This document shows positions 1 through 7,625 of a stretch of 64,000 bases of DNA, piece by piece. The notes beneath the pieces were generated by a model. It was not told the DNA's origin. It made no database searches and saw only the letters and a list, made by a program, of their open reading frames with translations. The stretch covers positions 22,396 through 86,395 of the forward strand of contig NZ_LQOW01000004.1 in assembly GCF_002102185.1 (NCBI RefSeq). The letters are read 5' to 3'. The stretch comes from Mycobacterium fragae. GTDB lineage: Bacteria; Actinomycetota; Actinomycetes; Mycobacteriales; Mycobacteriaceae. The first letter of the stretch is position 1; every line of letters starts with the position of its first letter. Position numbers and translations under genes: made by a program.

Positions 1-537
1 CTCGGTCTGGTCGGTTACCCGAAGACCTCCGGCGGGCGTGGCGTGCATGTATTCCTGCGCATCAAGACGGCCTGGGACTTCATCGCAGTCCGGCGGGCGG
101 GCATCGCGCTGGCCCGCGAAGTCGAGCGCCGCGCCCCGGATGCGGTGACGACGTCATGGTGGAAGGAGGAGCGCGGCAAGCGGATATTCGTCGATTTCAA
201 CCAGAATGCCCGCGACCGCACCTTCGCATCGGCGTACTCGGCGCGTAAGACGCCGATCGCGACGGTGTCGACACCGCTGACATGGGACGAGCTTGGCGGC
301 GCGGATCCCGACGACTACACGATCGCGACGGTGCCGGATTTCGTTGCCGGCCGGGATGATCCGTGGGCCGACATCGATTCGACGAAGCAGTCGATCAAAC
401 CGCTGCTCGACATGGTCGCCGCCGACGAGGAGCGGGGGCTGGGGGACCTGCCCTACCCGCCGAACTACCCGAAAATGCCGGGCGAGCCCAAACGGGTGCA
501 GCCGAGCCGGGATACGGATCGGAAATCAGCTACGTAA
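1..537 (+). CDS. Prim-PolC-like LigD-type polymerase domain protein, 3' part
   Basis: The gene enters from the left edge, so only the C-terminal 178 residues are present, in frame from base 1. It belongs to the archaeo-eukaryotic primase superfamily (LigD polymerase domain). Visible motifs are the KTSGGRG stretch (residues 8-14 here), which matches the KTSG(S/G)KG nucleotide-binding signature of LigD polymerases, and the FVDFNQNARDRT segment (about residues 64-75) conserved in the family. In M. tuberculosis the equivalent Rv3730c lies next to ligC, and its M. smegmatis orthologue was described as Prim-PolC, a ribonucleotide-preferring gap-filling polymerase. By inference this copy works in base excision or gap repair. 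The catalytic aspartates are upstream of the window and cannot be checked. Confidence 0.85.
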   Translation, partial: LGLVGYPKTSGGRGVHVFLRIKTAWDFIAVRRAGIALAREVERRAPDAVTTSWWKEERGKRIFVDFNQNARDRTFASAYSARKTPIATVSTPLTWDELGGADPDDYTIATVPDFVAGRDDPWADIDSTKQSIKPLLDMVAADEERGLGDLPYPPNYPKMPGEPKRVQPSRDTDRKSAT

Positions 538-587
538 GCAGGCGACTCTACGCGTTTTCGCTGATGTTTTGCGGCTCGTGGTGGCCG

Positions 588-603
588 CATGCTGGCTAGC
601 ATG
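588..603. repeat. Inverted repeat at the start of cyclase/LuxR gene 1
   Basis: CATGCT and AGCATG, separated by GGCT, form a perfect 6-bp inverted repeat. It contains both candidate start codons (589 and 601). The identical 16 bases occur at the start of the paralogue (9678-9693). It may be a protein-binding site or a small mRNA hairpin; its function is unknown. Confidence 0.6.
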
Positions 604-3600
604 AGTGAGATTGATCCACGCGTGGACGCGCCGCTGGTGGACTGGAGCGAGCTTGGCGTGAGCGGGCTTTTGCCAACGGGCACGGTGACGTTGCTGTTAG
701 CCGATGTTGAAGGTTCGACGCGGCTGTGGGAGACCCAGCCTGAAGAGATGACGGCAGCGTTCGCGCGATTGGATCACGCACTGTCGGATCTGCTGGCCGC
801 TCATGGCGGAGTCCGGCCCGTGGAGCAGGGTGAGGGCGACAGCTTTGTCGTGGCATTCGCGCGTGCAAGCGACGCGGTGGCGAGCGCGCTGGAATTGCAG
901 CTGGCGCCTTTAGCGCCTATCCGGTTGCGGATCGGTGTGCACACGGGTGAGGTGCAGCTGCGCGACGAGGGTAATTACATTGGCCCGACGATCAATCGGA
1001 CTGCGCGGCTGCGCGATCTGGCCCATGGTGGCCAGACCGTGCTGTCGGGCACGGCGGAGGATCTTGTTGTTGACGCGCTGCCCGCTGACGCTTGGCTGAC
1101 CGATTTGGGCACATACGAGCTTCGCGGTGTTGCCCGTCCGGAGCGCGTGGTGCAGTTGTGTCATCCCGATTTGCGCAACGACTTTCCACCCTTGCGGACG
1201 ACTAAAGCTGTTGCGGCACACAATCTTCCATCGCAATTCACCAGCTTTGTGGGCCGCGGGTCCCAGATGGCTGAGGTACGAAAGCTGTTGGCGCAGAACC
1301 GGATCGTCACATTGACCGGTGCCGGTGGGGTAGGCAAGACGCGGCTTGCGGTAGAAGTCGCGAGCCAATTGGCGGCCGAATATGCCGATGGTGTGTGGTA
1401 TGTGGATCTGGCGGCGATCACCGATCCCGGCCTGGTGCCAGTGGTGGTCGCTCGCGCACTGGGGCTGCCCGATCAGCCAGGCCGCTCCACGATAGACACG
1501 CTCACCCGTTTCATCGCTGACCGCCAAATGCTGGTGGTGCTGGACAACTGCGAGCATCTGCTGGATGCCTGCGCCGAGCTGGTCGCTTCCCTGTTGGGCG
1601 CGGCGCCAGGACTGACGCTGCTGGCGACCAGCCGTGAGCCGATCGGGGTAGCGGGTGAGGCGACGTGGCGGGTGCCCTCGCTCTCGACGGCCGATGAAGC
1701 GATCGAGTTGTTCGCCGATCGGGCACGGTTGGCGCAGCCCGACTTCAACCTGAGCGACAACAACGAGACCCTGGTGGCCGAGATTTGCCAGCGCCTGGAT
1801 GGGATGCCGTTGGCCATCGAGTTGGCCGCTGCGCGGGTGCGGGCGTTGTCGCTGGCCGAGATTCTCGGCAGCCTGCATGACCGGTTCCGTTTGTTGACCG
1901 GGGGTGCGCGTACGGCGGTACGCCGCCAGCAGACCCTGCGCGCGTCGGTGGACTGGTCGCACGCGTTGTTGACCGAGCCCGAGCGGGTGTTGTTTCGGCG
2001 GCTGGCTGCGTTCATGGGTGGCTTTGACCTGGAGGCCGCCCAGGCAGTCGCCGGCGACGGCGACGTGGAGCGTTTCCAGGTGCTCGACCTTCTCACCCTG
2101 TTGGTGGACAAGTCCCTCGTTGTGGCCGAACACACCAGTGGCGCAACGCGATACCGCTTGCTGGAGACGGTGCGCCAATACGCCCAGGAAAAGCTTCTCG
2201 AGTCAGGTGAAGCCAATAGCGCGCGGACGCGTCACCGCGACCACTACACCGCGCTGGCCGCCCCACTCGACGACCCCGTAGGCCGTGATTACGACCAGCG
2301 TCTCGAGCAGGCTGAAACCGAAATCGACAACCTGCGGGCCGCGTTCGGGTGGAGCACAGAAAACTCCGACACCGAGTTGGCGTTGGCACTGGCGTCCTCG
2401 CTGCAGCCGCTGTGGCTCGCGCGAGGCCGCCACCGGGAAGGGCTGACCTGGTTTGACACGGCCCTCGCCGACGACGACGCGCAGCACCCCGGGGTGGCCG
2501 CCGCGATACGGGCGCGCGCGTTGGCCGACAGAGCTCTGCTTGCCGTCCGGATGGGCACCCCCGAGAGCGCGGACCAGGCTCAGCAAGCGCTGGCGATCGC
2601 TCGCGAGGTCGGTGACCCGGCCGCGCTGACCGGCGCATTGATCCCCTGTGGCTACATCGCCGCCTTCAACGATCCTGAGGTCGCGCGACGATACTTCGCC
2701 GAGGCGATCGATCTCGCTCGCGCAGCCGGTGATCGCTGGAGACTCAGCCAGGTCCTCCCCTGGCAGGCCGTGGCCGCGATCGCCACGGGCAACCCGATAG
2801 CGACACGCGCTGCCGCCGAAGAAGGACGCGAGCTCGCCGAGGCGATTGGTGACCGGTTCGACTTGCGCGCGTGCCGCTGGTGCCTGGGAGTCGCCCAGAT
2901 GTTGCAGGGTGATCTTGCGGGCGCTTCCGCACAGCTCACCGAGCTGGTGGGCGAAGCCAAGGCAGCTCACGATGTCCTCGTCGAGGCGAGTGCTCTGGGG
3001 ACGCAGGGCTGCCTACTGGCGTACCAGGGTGACCCCGGTGCGGCCCGCGCCGTCGCCGATGCGGCTGGTGAAGCGGCTTCCGAGTGCGGCGATATACACA
3101 AGGGCCTCGCCTGCAGGGCGTTGGCTGAAGCCGCGTTGGCAGCTGGGGATATTGCGGTGGCGCTGGACGCGATCGCTGTCTGGCCACACTTGAGTGCCCT
3201 GGCCCAGACGGCGGGCATCCGTTATCGGTTCAGGGCGGAGGCCGCGCTGGCGGGTGGGGACCTACTCGAGGCCCGCCAGGCTGCCGATGAAGCCGTCACT
3301 ACCGCGACGGGCGGCACTTACCTGTCCCACGCGTTGACCACCCGCGCCCGCGTCGCGATTGCCCAGGGGGACTCTGAGCACGCTTGGCGTGACGCCCACG
3401 ATGCACTCGCGTGCGCCGCTGATGTCGAGGCCTACCTGCTCATCCCCGACATTCTTGAGTGCCTCGCCGTCCTCGCGGGCGAGGTCGAGAGTCACCGCGA
3501 GGCCGCTCGACTCTTGGGCGCCGCACATGCGATCCGGCAACGTATGGGCACGATGCGGTATAAGGTCTGGAACGCCAGCTATGAGGCGTCGGTGGCGGCG

Positions 3601-3915
3601 CTACGGAATGCCATGGGTGAGAAAGGCTTTGAATCGGCCTGGACCGAGGGCGCTGCCCTCTCTATCGAGGAGGCGATCGCCTACGCGCAACGCGGCCATG
3701 GCGAGCGCAAACGGCCCGCGAGCGGCTGGGCATCTCTCACTCCCACCGAGCGCGACGTGGTAAAGCTGGTCAGCGAGGGTCTCGGCAATAACGACATCGC
3801 CACACGGCTTTTCGTCTCACCGCGCACTGTGCAATCCCACCTCACCCACGTCTACGCCAAACTCGGCCTCACCTCGCGTGTGCAGCTTGCCCAAGAGGCC
3901 GCCCGCCAGGCGTAA
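601..3915 (+). CDS. Class III nucleotide cyclase - STAND ATPase - TPR-like - LuxR hybrid regulator (copy 1)
   Basis: A multidomain cytosolic regulator of 1104 aa resembling Rv0386/Rv1358/Rv2488c. Residues about 30-165 form a class III adenylate/guanylate cyclase domain with metal aspartates D35 and D80 and transition-state residues N132 and R136. The two purine-selecting positions are Q76 and N125 instead of Lys and Asp, the same non-canonical pair known for Rv0386. An NB-ARC/STAND ATPase follows, with Walker A at 240-247 (GAGGVGKT) and Walker B aspartate near D315. Then comes a long alpha-helical TPR-like region, and a LuxR/GerE helix-turn-helix ends the protein (about 1042-1104). The start at 601 or 589 (four residues longer) is not decided by a ribosome site. 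The input signal and target genes are unknown. A close paralogue lies at 9691. Confidence 0.88.
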   Translation: MSEIDPRVDAPLVDWSELGVSGLLPTGTVTLLLADVEGSTRLWETQPEEMTAAFARLDHALSDLLAAHGGVRPVEQGEGDSFVVAFARASDAVASALELQLAPLAPIRLRIGVHTGEVQLRDEGNYIGPTINRTARLRDLAHGGQTVLSGTAEDLVVDALPADAWLTDLGTYELRGVARPERVVQLCHPDLRNDFPPLRTTKAVAAHNLPSQFTSFVGRGSQMAEVRKLLAQNRIVTLTGAGGVGKTRLAVEVASQLAAEYADGVWYVDLAAITDPGLVPVVVARALGLPDQPGRSTIDTLTRFIADRQMLVVLDNCEHLLDACAELVASLLGAAPGLTLLATSREPIGVAGEATWRVPSLSTADEAIELFADRARLAQPDFNLSDNNETLVAEICQRLDGMPLAIELAAARVRALSLAEILGSLHDRFRLLTGGARTAVRRQQTLRASVDWSHALLTEPERVLFRRLAAFMGGFDLEAAQAVAGDGDVERFQVLDLLTLLVDKSLVVAEHTSGATRYRLLETVRQYAQEKLLESGEANSARTRHRDHYTALAAPLDDPVGRDYDQRLEQAETEIDNLRAAFGWSTENSDTELALALASSLQPLWLARGRHREGLTWFDTALADDDAQHPGVAAAIRARALADRALLAVRMGTPESADQAQQALAIAREVGDPAALTGALIPCGYIAAFNDPEVARRYFAEAIDLARAAGDRWRLSQVLPWQAVAAIATGNPIATRAAAEEGRELAEAIGDRFDLRACRWCLGVAQMLQGDLAGASAQLTELVGEAKAAHDVLVEASALGTQGCLLAYQGDPGAARAVADAAGEAASECGDIHKGLACRALAEAALAAGDIAVALDAIAVWPHLSALAQTAGIRYRFRAEAALAGGDLLEARQAADEAVTTATGGTYLSHALTTRARVAIAQGDSEHAWRDAHDALACAADVEAYLLIPDILECLAVLAGEVESHREAARLLGAAHAIRQRMGTMRYKVWNASYEASVAALRNAMGEKGFESAWTEGAALSIEEAIAYAQRGHGERKRPASGWASLTPTERDVVKLVSEGLGNNDIATRLFVSPRTVQSHLTHVYAKLGLTSRVQLAQEAARQA

Positions 3916-3937
3916 ACGCTACGACGAGGGCAGGCTG

Positions 3938-4375
3938 TCAGTTCAATAGCGACTCGGGTGTTTCCCACCGCAGGCCGTCGAATCGTCCGAAATCGCTGTC
4001 GTAACTGACTATTCGTGCGCGGTGCTCAATCGCCAAAGCAGCCAGGTGGGCGTCGTTGACGAGATTTCCTCCGGCACCGACCTGAGACAGCAGCCGGGAC
4101 AGCAAGTCGCCGTGGCGCGGGGTCGGCGTAACGATGACCGAGCCCGGTGCGTTACACCAGTCGAGCACTTGAGCCATCGCCGCGTCGCTGCTCAGCGGTG
4201 ACGGAAACAATCCGTGCCGAGTCGTCAATCGGACAAATGCGAGCAGGGGCACCCAGGCGAGGCCGACGGTGTCGCCGCCGGACAGCGCACCGTCAAGCCA
4301 GCGGCGCGAGGTCTCGTGGTGGTCTGCGGCGGTGTTGACGGCGTAGAGCAGGACATTGGCGTCGACGATCCTCAT
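3938..4375 (-). CDS. vapC: VapC-family PIN-domain toxin
   Basis: A 145-aa PIN-domain ribonuclease, the toxin of a type II toxin-antitoxin pair; family members cleave structured RNA such as tRNA. D5 (RIVDANVLLYA), the aspartate in GGNLVNDAHL (about residue 108) and the DSDF motif near residue 127 supply acidic metal ligands. The usual second acidic residue, a Glu in most VapCs, is not evident in the WVPLLAFVRL segment, as in other members of this subfamily. The ATG overlaps the vapB stop by 4 nt (ATGA), so translation is coupled to the antitoxin. It ends 22 nt after the convergent cyclase/LuxR gene. Confidence 0.88.
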   Translation of the reverse strand: MRIVDANVLLYAVNTAADHHETSRRWLDGALSGGDTVGLAWVPLLAFVRLTTRHGLFPSPLSSDAAMAQVLDWCNAPGSVIVTPTPRHGDLLSRLLSQVGAGGNLVNDAHLAALAIEHRARIVSYDSDFGRFDGLRWETPESLLN

Positions 4376-4626
4376 GCGCGGCGGCGCTGTCGGCGGATCA
4401 GCTCTTCGTCTTCGAGTTCGCCGGCGATCTGCAGGGCTCGGTCCAGGTTGACCGACGGCACACCCAAGTCAGCTGTACGAGTTTCGAAAACCGCGGGAGC
4501 CGGTCGGCGCTGCGCACCTTGCCGGATGGCGTCATTGAGCGCCTGCTTGAACGATATCTGTCGCTCGCGCATCAACCGCCTGATGACGACGAGCGTGTCA
4601 TCGTCCAACGTCACCGTGGTCCGCAT
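4372..4626 (-). CDS. vapB: VapB-family antitoxin
   Basis: An 84-aa antitoxin paired with the downstream vapC. The N-terminus (MRTTVTLDDDTLVVIRRLM) has the beta strand plus helix pattern of a ribbon-helix-helix DNA-binding domain. The C-terminal part (from about residue 45) would wrap the toxin. The ATG lies exactly 6 nt after a TATGCT -10 box on the minus strand, so the mRNA is predicted to be leaderless. A 15-bp-arm palindrome covers that promoter and should be the autoregulatory operator. Confidence 0.85.
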   Translation of the reverse strand: MRTTVTLDDDTLVVIRRLMRERQISFKQALNDAIRQGAQRRPAPAVFETRTADLGVPSVNLDRALQIAGELEDEELIRRQRRRA

Positions 4627-4628
4627 TT

Positions 4629-4667
4629 TGACAGCATAGCATCAAACAGACTGATGCGATGCTGTCA
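4629..4667. promoter_or_regulatory. vapB operator palindrome overlapping its -10 box
   Basis: The left arm TGACAGCATAGCATC (4629-4643) and the right arm GATGCGATGCTGTCA (4653-4667) are reverse complements with one mismatch and a 9-nt spacer. The minus-strand -10 box TATGCT (4638-4633) lies inside the left arm, 6 nt before the vapB ATG. Binding of VapB or VapBC here would block the promoter. Confidence 0.75.
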
Positions 4668-4717
4668 GCACATGACGGCGTTGTCGACGAGCAGAGAACG
4701 CCCTTATCGGTACTTGA

Positions 4718-4723
4718 TAACAT
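4718..4723 (+). promoter_or_regulatory. -10 box of the uORF/esterase transcript
   Basis: TAACAT fits the mycobacterial SigA -10 TANNNT and ends 7 nt before the ATG of the 11-codon upstream ORF at 4731. Transcription would start at or one base before that ATG. I see no convincing -35 box. Confidence 0.6.
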
Positions 4724-4730
4724 GATTCTC

Positions 4731-4766
4731 ATGAACCAACGTGGCCTGCCCGCGGTGATGCCATGA
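4731..4766 (+). CDS. 11-codon leaderless upstream ORF coupled to the esterase gene
   Basis: The ATG at 4731 opens a short frame encoding MNQRGLPAVMP. It stops at TGA 4764-4766, which overlaps the esterase ATG (4763-4765) as ATGA. It follows a TANNNT box by 7 nt, so it would be the first translated codon of a leaderless transcript. The esterase has no Shine-Dalgarno sequence and probably depends on termination-reinitiation from this uORF. The peptide has no Cys, Trp or His run that would suggest amino-acid attenuation. Confidence 0.5.
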   Translation: MNQRGLPAVMP

Positions 4767-6061
4767 CAGAGACATCTGTACTGGACAGTGACACCGGCCT
4801 GCCGCCGCATGTACAGGGCGCCGCCGACCCTCGGTTCAAGTGCGCCGTTCGTACCTTCGCCGGCCTGTTTCCTGGTCCGCGTTTCGGCGGAGGCGCCCTT
4901 TCGGTCTACGTCGACGGTGAACCTGTCGTCGACGTCTGGACCGGCTGGTCGGATCGCCACGGTGAAGAGCCGTGGACAGCCGACACCGGCGCGATGGTCT
5001 TCTCCGCAAGCAAGGGGGTCGCCGCAACGGTCCTGCATAGGCTCGTCGACCGCGGCCTGCTGTCCTATGACGCGCCGGTCGCACAGTATTGGCCGGAGTT
5101 CGGCGCTAACGGCAAGGCCGCCATCACCGTCCGCGACATGCTGCGGCACCGAGCCGGATTGTCGCACCTGAAGGGTGTCAGCAAGGACGAGCTGCTAGAT
5201 CACCGTTTGATGGAAGAGCGGATTGCGGCTGCACCCGTCGATCGGCTGGCCGGGCGGGCGGCCTACCACGCCTTCACATATGGCTGGCTCGCTTCGGGTC
5301 TGGCTCGGGCGATAACGGGTATGGGCATGCGCGAATTGTTCCGGAGCGAAGTCGCGCACCCGCTCAACACCGACGGCCTGCATCTTGGGCGCCCGCCAAA
5401 GGACGCACCGACCAAAGTTGCGCAGATCATGTATCCGCAAAGCAGACGGGCCAACCCGTTGATCGACCACCTCGCGCCGAGGTTCGCCGAGCTGCCGGTG
5501 GCCGGTGGATTGGGTGCAATGTACGTGCCGGGCATCACCTCTCTCGTGCAGGGCGACATCCCATTTCTTGACAGTGAGATACCGTCGGTCAATGCCGTGG
5601 TGACCGCGCGCGGGCTGGCCAAGATGTACGGTGCTCTCGCCAACGATGGCCGTATCGACGGAAAGCAGTTCCTGTCAACGGAATTGGCAGGCGGCCTTCT
5701 GGGCAAGCTGAGTTTGCGGCCCGACATGAACCTGGTGTTCCCGATGTCGTTCCACCTCGGTTACCACGGATCACCGATACCCGGGGCGTTGCGGGGATTC
5801 GGCCACGCCGGTCTGGGCGGGACGATCGGGTGGGCTGATCCCGTCACCAACAGCTCGTTTGCCTTCGTGCACAATCGGCTTGTTACACCGATCGTGATCG
5901 ATCAGATCCTTTTTGTGCCACTGATTCTGCCCGTGCGGCGCGCCATAGCGGCCGCACACACGCGAGGCTTCCAGGCGGTACCGCAGTTAGGTGCGCCCTA
6001 CCCAGAACCGGCCCGCCAAGCAGGGCCGACCACCAAACCGACAGCGGCAGAGCGGAGTTGA
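4763..6061 (+). CDS. LipL-like serine esterase/beta-lactamase-fold protein (copy 1)
   Basis: A 432-aa protein of the beta-lactamase (PF00144)/EstB family, closest in my memory to mycobacterial LipL (Rv1497). The Ser-x-x-Lys nucleophile motif is S81-A-S-K84 inside MVFSASKG. A Tyr-containing YHAFTYGWL segment (about residues 171-179) supplies the second-motif tyrosine, and GFGHAGLGG near the C-terminus corresponds to the third motif. There is no signal peptide, so it is predicted cytosolic or membrane-associated, acting on esters of acyl lipids. The start is supported by colinearity with the paralogue at 8315, where the serine is also residue 81. Translation looks coupled to the uORF at 4731. 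It ends 11 nt from the convergent PhyH gene. Confidence 0.85.
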   Translation: MTETSVLDSDTGLPPHVQGAADPRFKCAVRTFAGLFPGPRFGGGALSVYVDGEPVVDVWTGWSDRHGEEPWTADTGAMVFSASKGVAATVLHRLVDRGLLSYDAPVAQYWPEFGANGKAAITVRDMLRHRAGLSHLKGVSKDELLDHRLMEERIAAAPVDRLAGRAAYHAFTYGWLASGLARAITGMGMRELFRSEVAHPLNTDGLHLGRPPKDAPTKVAQIMYPQSRRANPLIDHLAPRFAELPVAGGLGAMYVPGITSLVQGDIPFLDSEIPSVNAVVTARGLAKMYGALANDGRIDGKQFLSTELAGGLLGKLSLRPDMNLVFPMSFHLGYHGSPIPGALRGFGHAGLGGTIGWADPVTNSSFAFVHNRLVTPIVIDQILFVPLILPVRRAIAAAHTRGFQAVPQLGAPYPEPARQAGPTTKPTAAERS

Positions 6062-6072
6062 CCGGCGCACGC

Positions 6073-6927
6073 CTAAGTCGGTTCGTCCAACAACCGTAGA
6101 GGATGCAGGCCGTCGACCGCCCCAACGAACGGCGGATGGATGCTGTAGCCGAGCATGCGGCGAATGTCGTCGGAGACCTCCCGGGCGATCTCGCGGGAGA
6201 TCGATAGCGTGAACGCCTCCATCGGCCGCAGCCACGGTTGGCAGTATTGGGCGGTGACAGCAAGCCGGTCGCGCGCAGTCGTGTTCGCACCGCCGCCATG
6301 CCACAGAGTTCCGACGAAGAACACGCACGAGCCGGCGGGCATCACGACGGGCAACAAGGGATCATTTGGCCCCGGCCGACGCTTGCCCCAGCGGTGGCTG
6401 CCGGGGTAGAGCACCGTGGCGCCGTTGTCTGCGGTGAAGTCGTCGATCGCCCAGATCGTCGCTGCCGCCAGCGGCGCCCGCGGCCGCGGAATCGGGTAGA
6501 ACCCGTCGTCATGATGAGCCAGCTGCGCGGACTCGCCCGGCTGAATATTGATGGCTTGCAACGCCGAAAGCAGATAGTTGGGCATCAGCAGCCGATCCAG
6601 CACCGCCAGCACCCGCGGATGATCAACCAATCGGTCGCACACCCGTGTCCGACTCAGCACGCTGTAGATGCGCTGGGTGCGTTTGCCCTCGAACGAGTTA
6701 CGGCCGGTATGCCCGAGCCAGGGCCGCACCACGTCATTGATCTCCCGGCACTCTTCGGCGCTTAGCAGGCTCTCCCAGATGACGTAGCCCTCGCGGTCAA
6801 GGGCCGCCCAGTCGGCGTCGACAATCGCTGGGTCGACCGAGCTGCCGCTGCTTGATGTCCACTTGTACCGCTGCGCCAGATCGGTCCGCAGATCCTCCAG
6901 CGTGGTGACTGACTCGTCGTCGGCCAT
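6073..6927 (-). CDS. Phytanoyl-CoA dioxygenase (PhyH) family protein
   Basis: A 284-aa Fe(II)/2-oxoglutarate-dependent dioxygenase. The iron-binding His-x-Asp lies in AHHDDGF (about residues 137-143). The distal iron His is in TLWHGGGANTT and the 2-oxoglutarate arginine is probably in RDRLAVTAQY just after it. The substrate is unknown; relatives hydroxylate acyl-CoAs, sterols or small metabolites. I start it at ATG 6927 because TAGTGT (6940-6935, minus strand) ends 7 nt upstream, a leaderless arrangement. A GTG three codons earlier (6936) is possible. It lies 28 nt beyond the M15-type lipoprotein gene on the same strand, but probably has its own promoter. Confidence 0.82.
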   Translation of the reverse strand: MADDESVTTLEDLRTDLAQRYKWTSSSGSSVDPAIVDADWAALDREGYVIWESLLSAEECREINDVVRPWLGHTGRNSFEGKRTQRIYSVLSRTRVCDRLVDHPRVLAVLDRLLMPNYLLSALQAINIQPGESAQLAHHDDGFYPIPRPRAPLAAATIWAIDDFTADNGATVLYPGSHRWGKRRPGPNDPLLPVVMPAGSCVFFVGTLWHGGGANTTARDRLAVTAQYCQPWLRPMEAFTLSISREIAREVSDDIRRMLGYSIHPPFVGAVDGLHPLRLLDEPT

Positions 6928-6934
6928 GATCACC

Positions 6935-6940
6935 ACACTA
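6935..6940 (-). promoter_or_regulatory. -10 box of the PhyH gene
   Basis: TAGTGT on the minus strand matches TANNNT and ends 7 nt before the ATG at 6927, giving a leaderless start. Confidence 0.55.
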
Positions 6941-6955
6941 AGCCAGCAGCAGCGG

Positions 6956-7621
6956 TCAGGACAGCTCGAAGTGCTGGTAGTCGATGGGATTCATCCAGTA
7001 GCCACCCCAACCCCAGCCGCGATCCGTGAACACGCGTACCGCGGCGTCGCCGTCGTGCAGCAGTCCGGGGTCGGTGCGGCCGCGGTCCAGGTATGCCGAG
7101 GCGTTCTTCGGCTGGAATTCGCCCGTGCTGTCGATGGAGGGGTTGAGGAGCGGGTTGAGGTCGATAGCCCGACCGTAGGAATGTTGGGACGGTCGGTTGG
7201 TTCCCGGAAGATCTCGGCAGTTGAACGCCGACGTGTTGTTGTCCTCCATCGATAACTCGTCAGCAGCGCCCGGATAGTGATCGACTGCCCGGATCTTGCT
7301 GATCGGATAGCGCAGCCGGTAAAGCTGCTCGAAGATCGTAATGACCTGTGCCGCCACGTCTTTGTGCACGATCAGCTCACCCCGGTGCGTCTGGCCGTCG
7401 AAACCGATGTGGTTGACGTCGACGCGCCGTAGCTGCTCGGGCTCGACCGGGCAGCCCGGTCGCCAGCTGGCGCCGAGTTCGGCGGCCGTGATCGGGTGAA
7501 CGGTCGGTGCTGGCGTGCTCGTGGATGGCGACGTCGGTGTGATCACAGGACGCGGAGGGGTTGCGGAGCACGCCAGGAGAAGGGCACCGGCCATTGCCGG
7601 CAGGACGGTGAGTCTGCGCAA
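6956..7621 (-). CDS. M15-type D-Ala-D-Ala carboxypeptidase-like lipoprotein
   Basis: A 221-aa exported protein. A short hydrophobic signal ends in the lipobox LLLACSA, so it should be lipid-anchored outside the plasma membrane. A Pro/Thr-rich linker follows. The catalytic domain carries SQHSYGRAIDLNP (the zinc-binding SxHxxGxAxD signature of VanY/CwlK-like M15 peptidases) and YWMNPIDYQHFEL near the end, which supplies the last zinc His. It is predicted to trim peptidoglycan stem peptides. The start is a TTG at 7621, only 4 nt after the cutinase stop, so co-translation with the cutinase gene is likely. The next ATG (7594) would leave too short a signal peptide. Confidence 0.8.
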   Translation of the reverse strand: MRRLTVLPAMAGALLLACSATPPRPVITPTSPSTSTPAPTVHPITAAELGASWRPGCPVEPEQLRRVDVNHIGFDGQTHRGELIVHKDVAAQVITIFEQLYRLRYPISKIRAVDHYPGAADELSMEDNNTSAFNCRDLPGTNRPSQHSYGRAIDLNPLLNPSIDSTGEFQPKNASAYLDRGRTDPGLLHDGDAAVRVFTDRGWGWGGYWMNPIDYQHFELS

Positions 7622-7625
7622 ATAA

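Noticed and set aside
597..602. TAGCAT as the -10 box of the first cyclase/LuxR gene
   Set aside because: It overlaps the start codon, the transcript would begin after the ATG, and the position downstream has no usable start codon in either paralogue.
910..2178. Long antisense frames inside the cyclase/LuxR genes
   Set aside because: They arise from high-GC third positions; they have no motif, ribosome site or promoter and mirror the sense gene.
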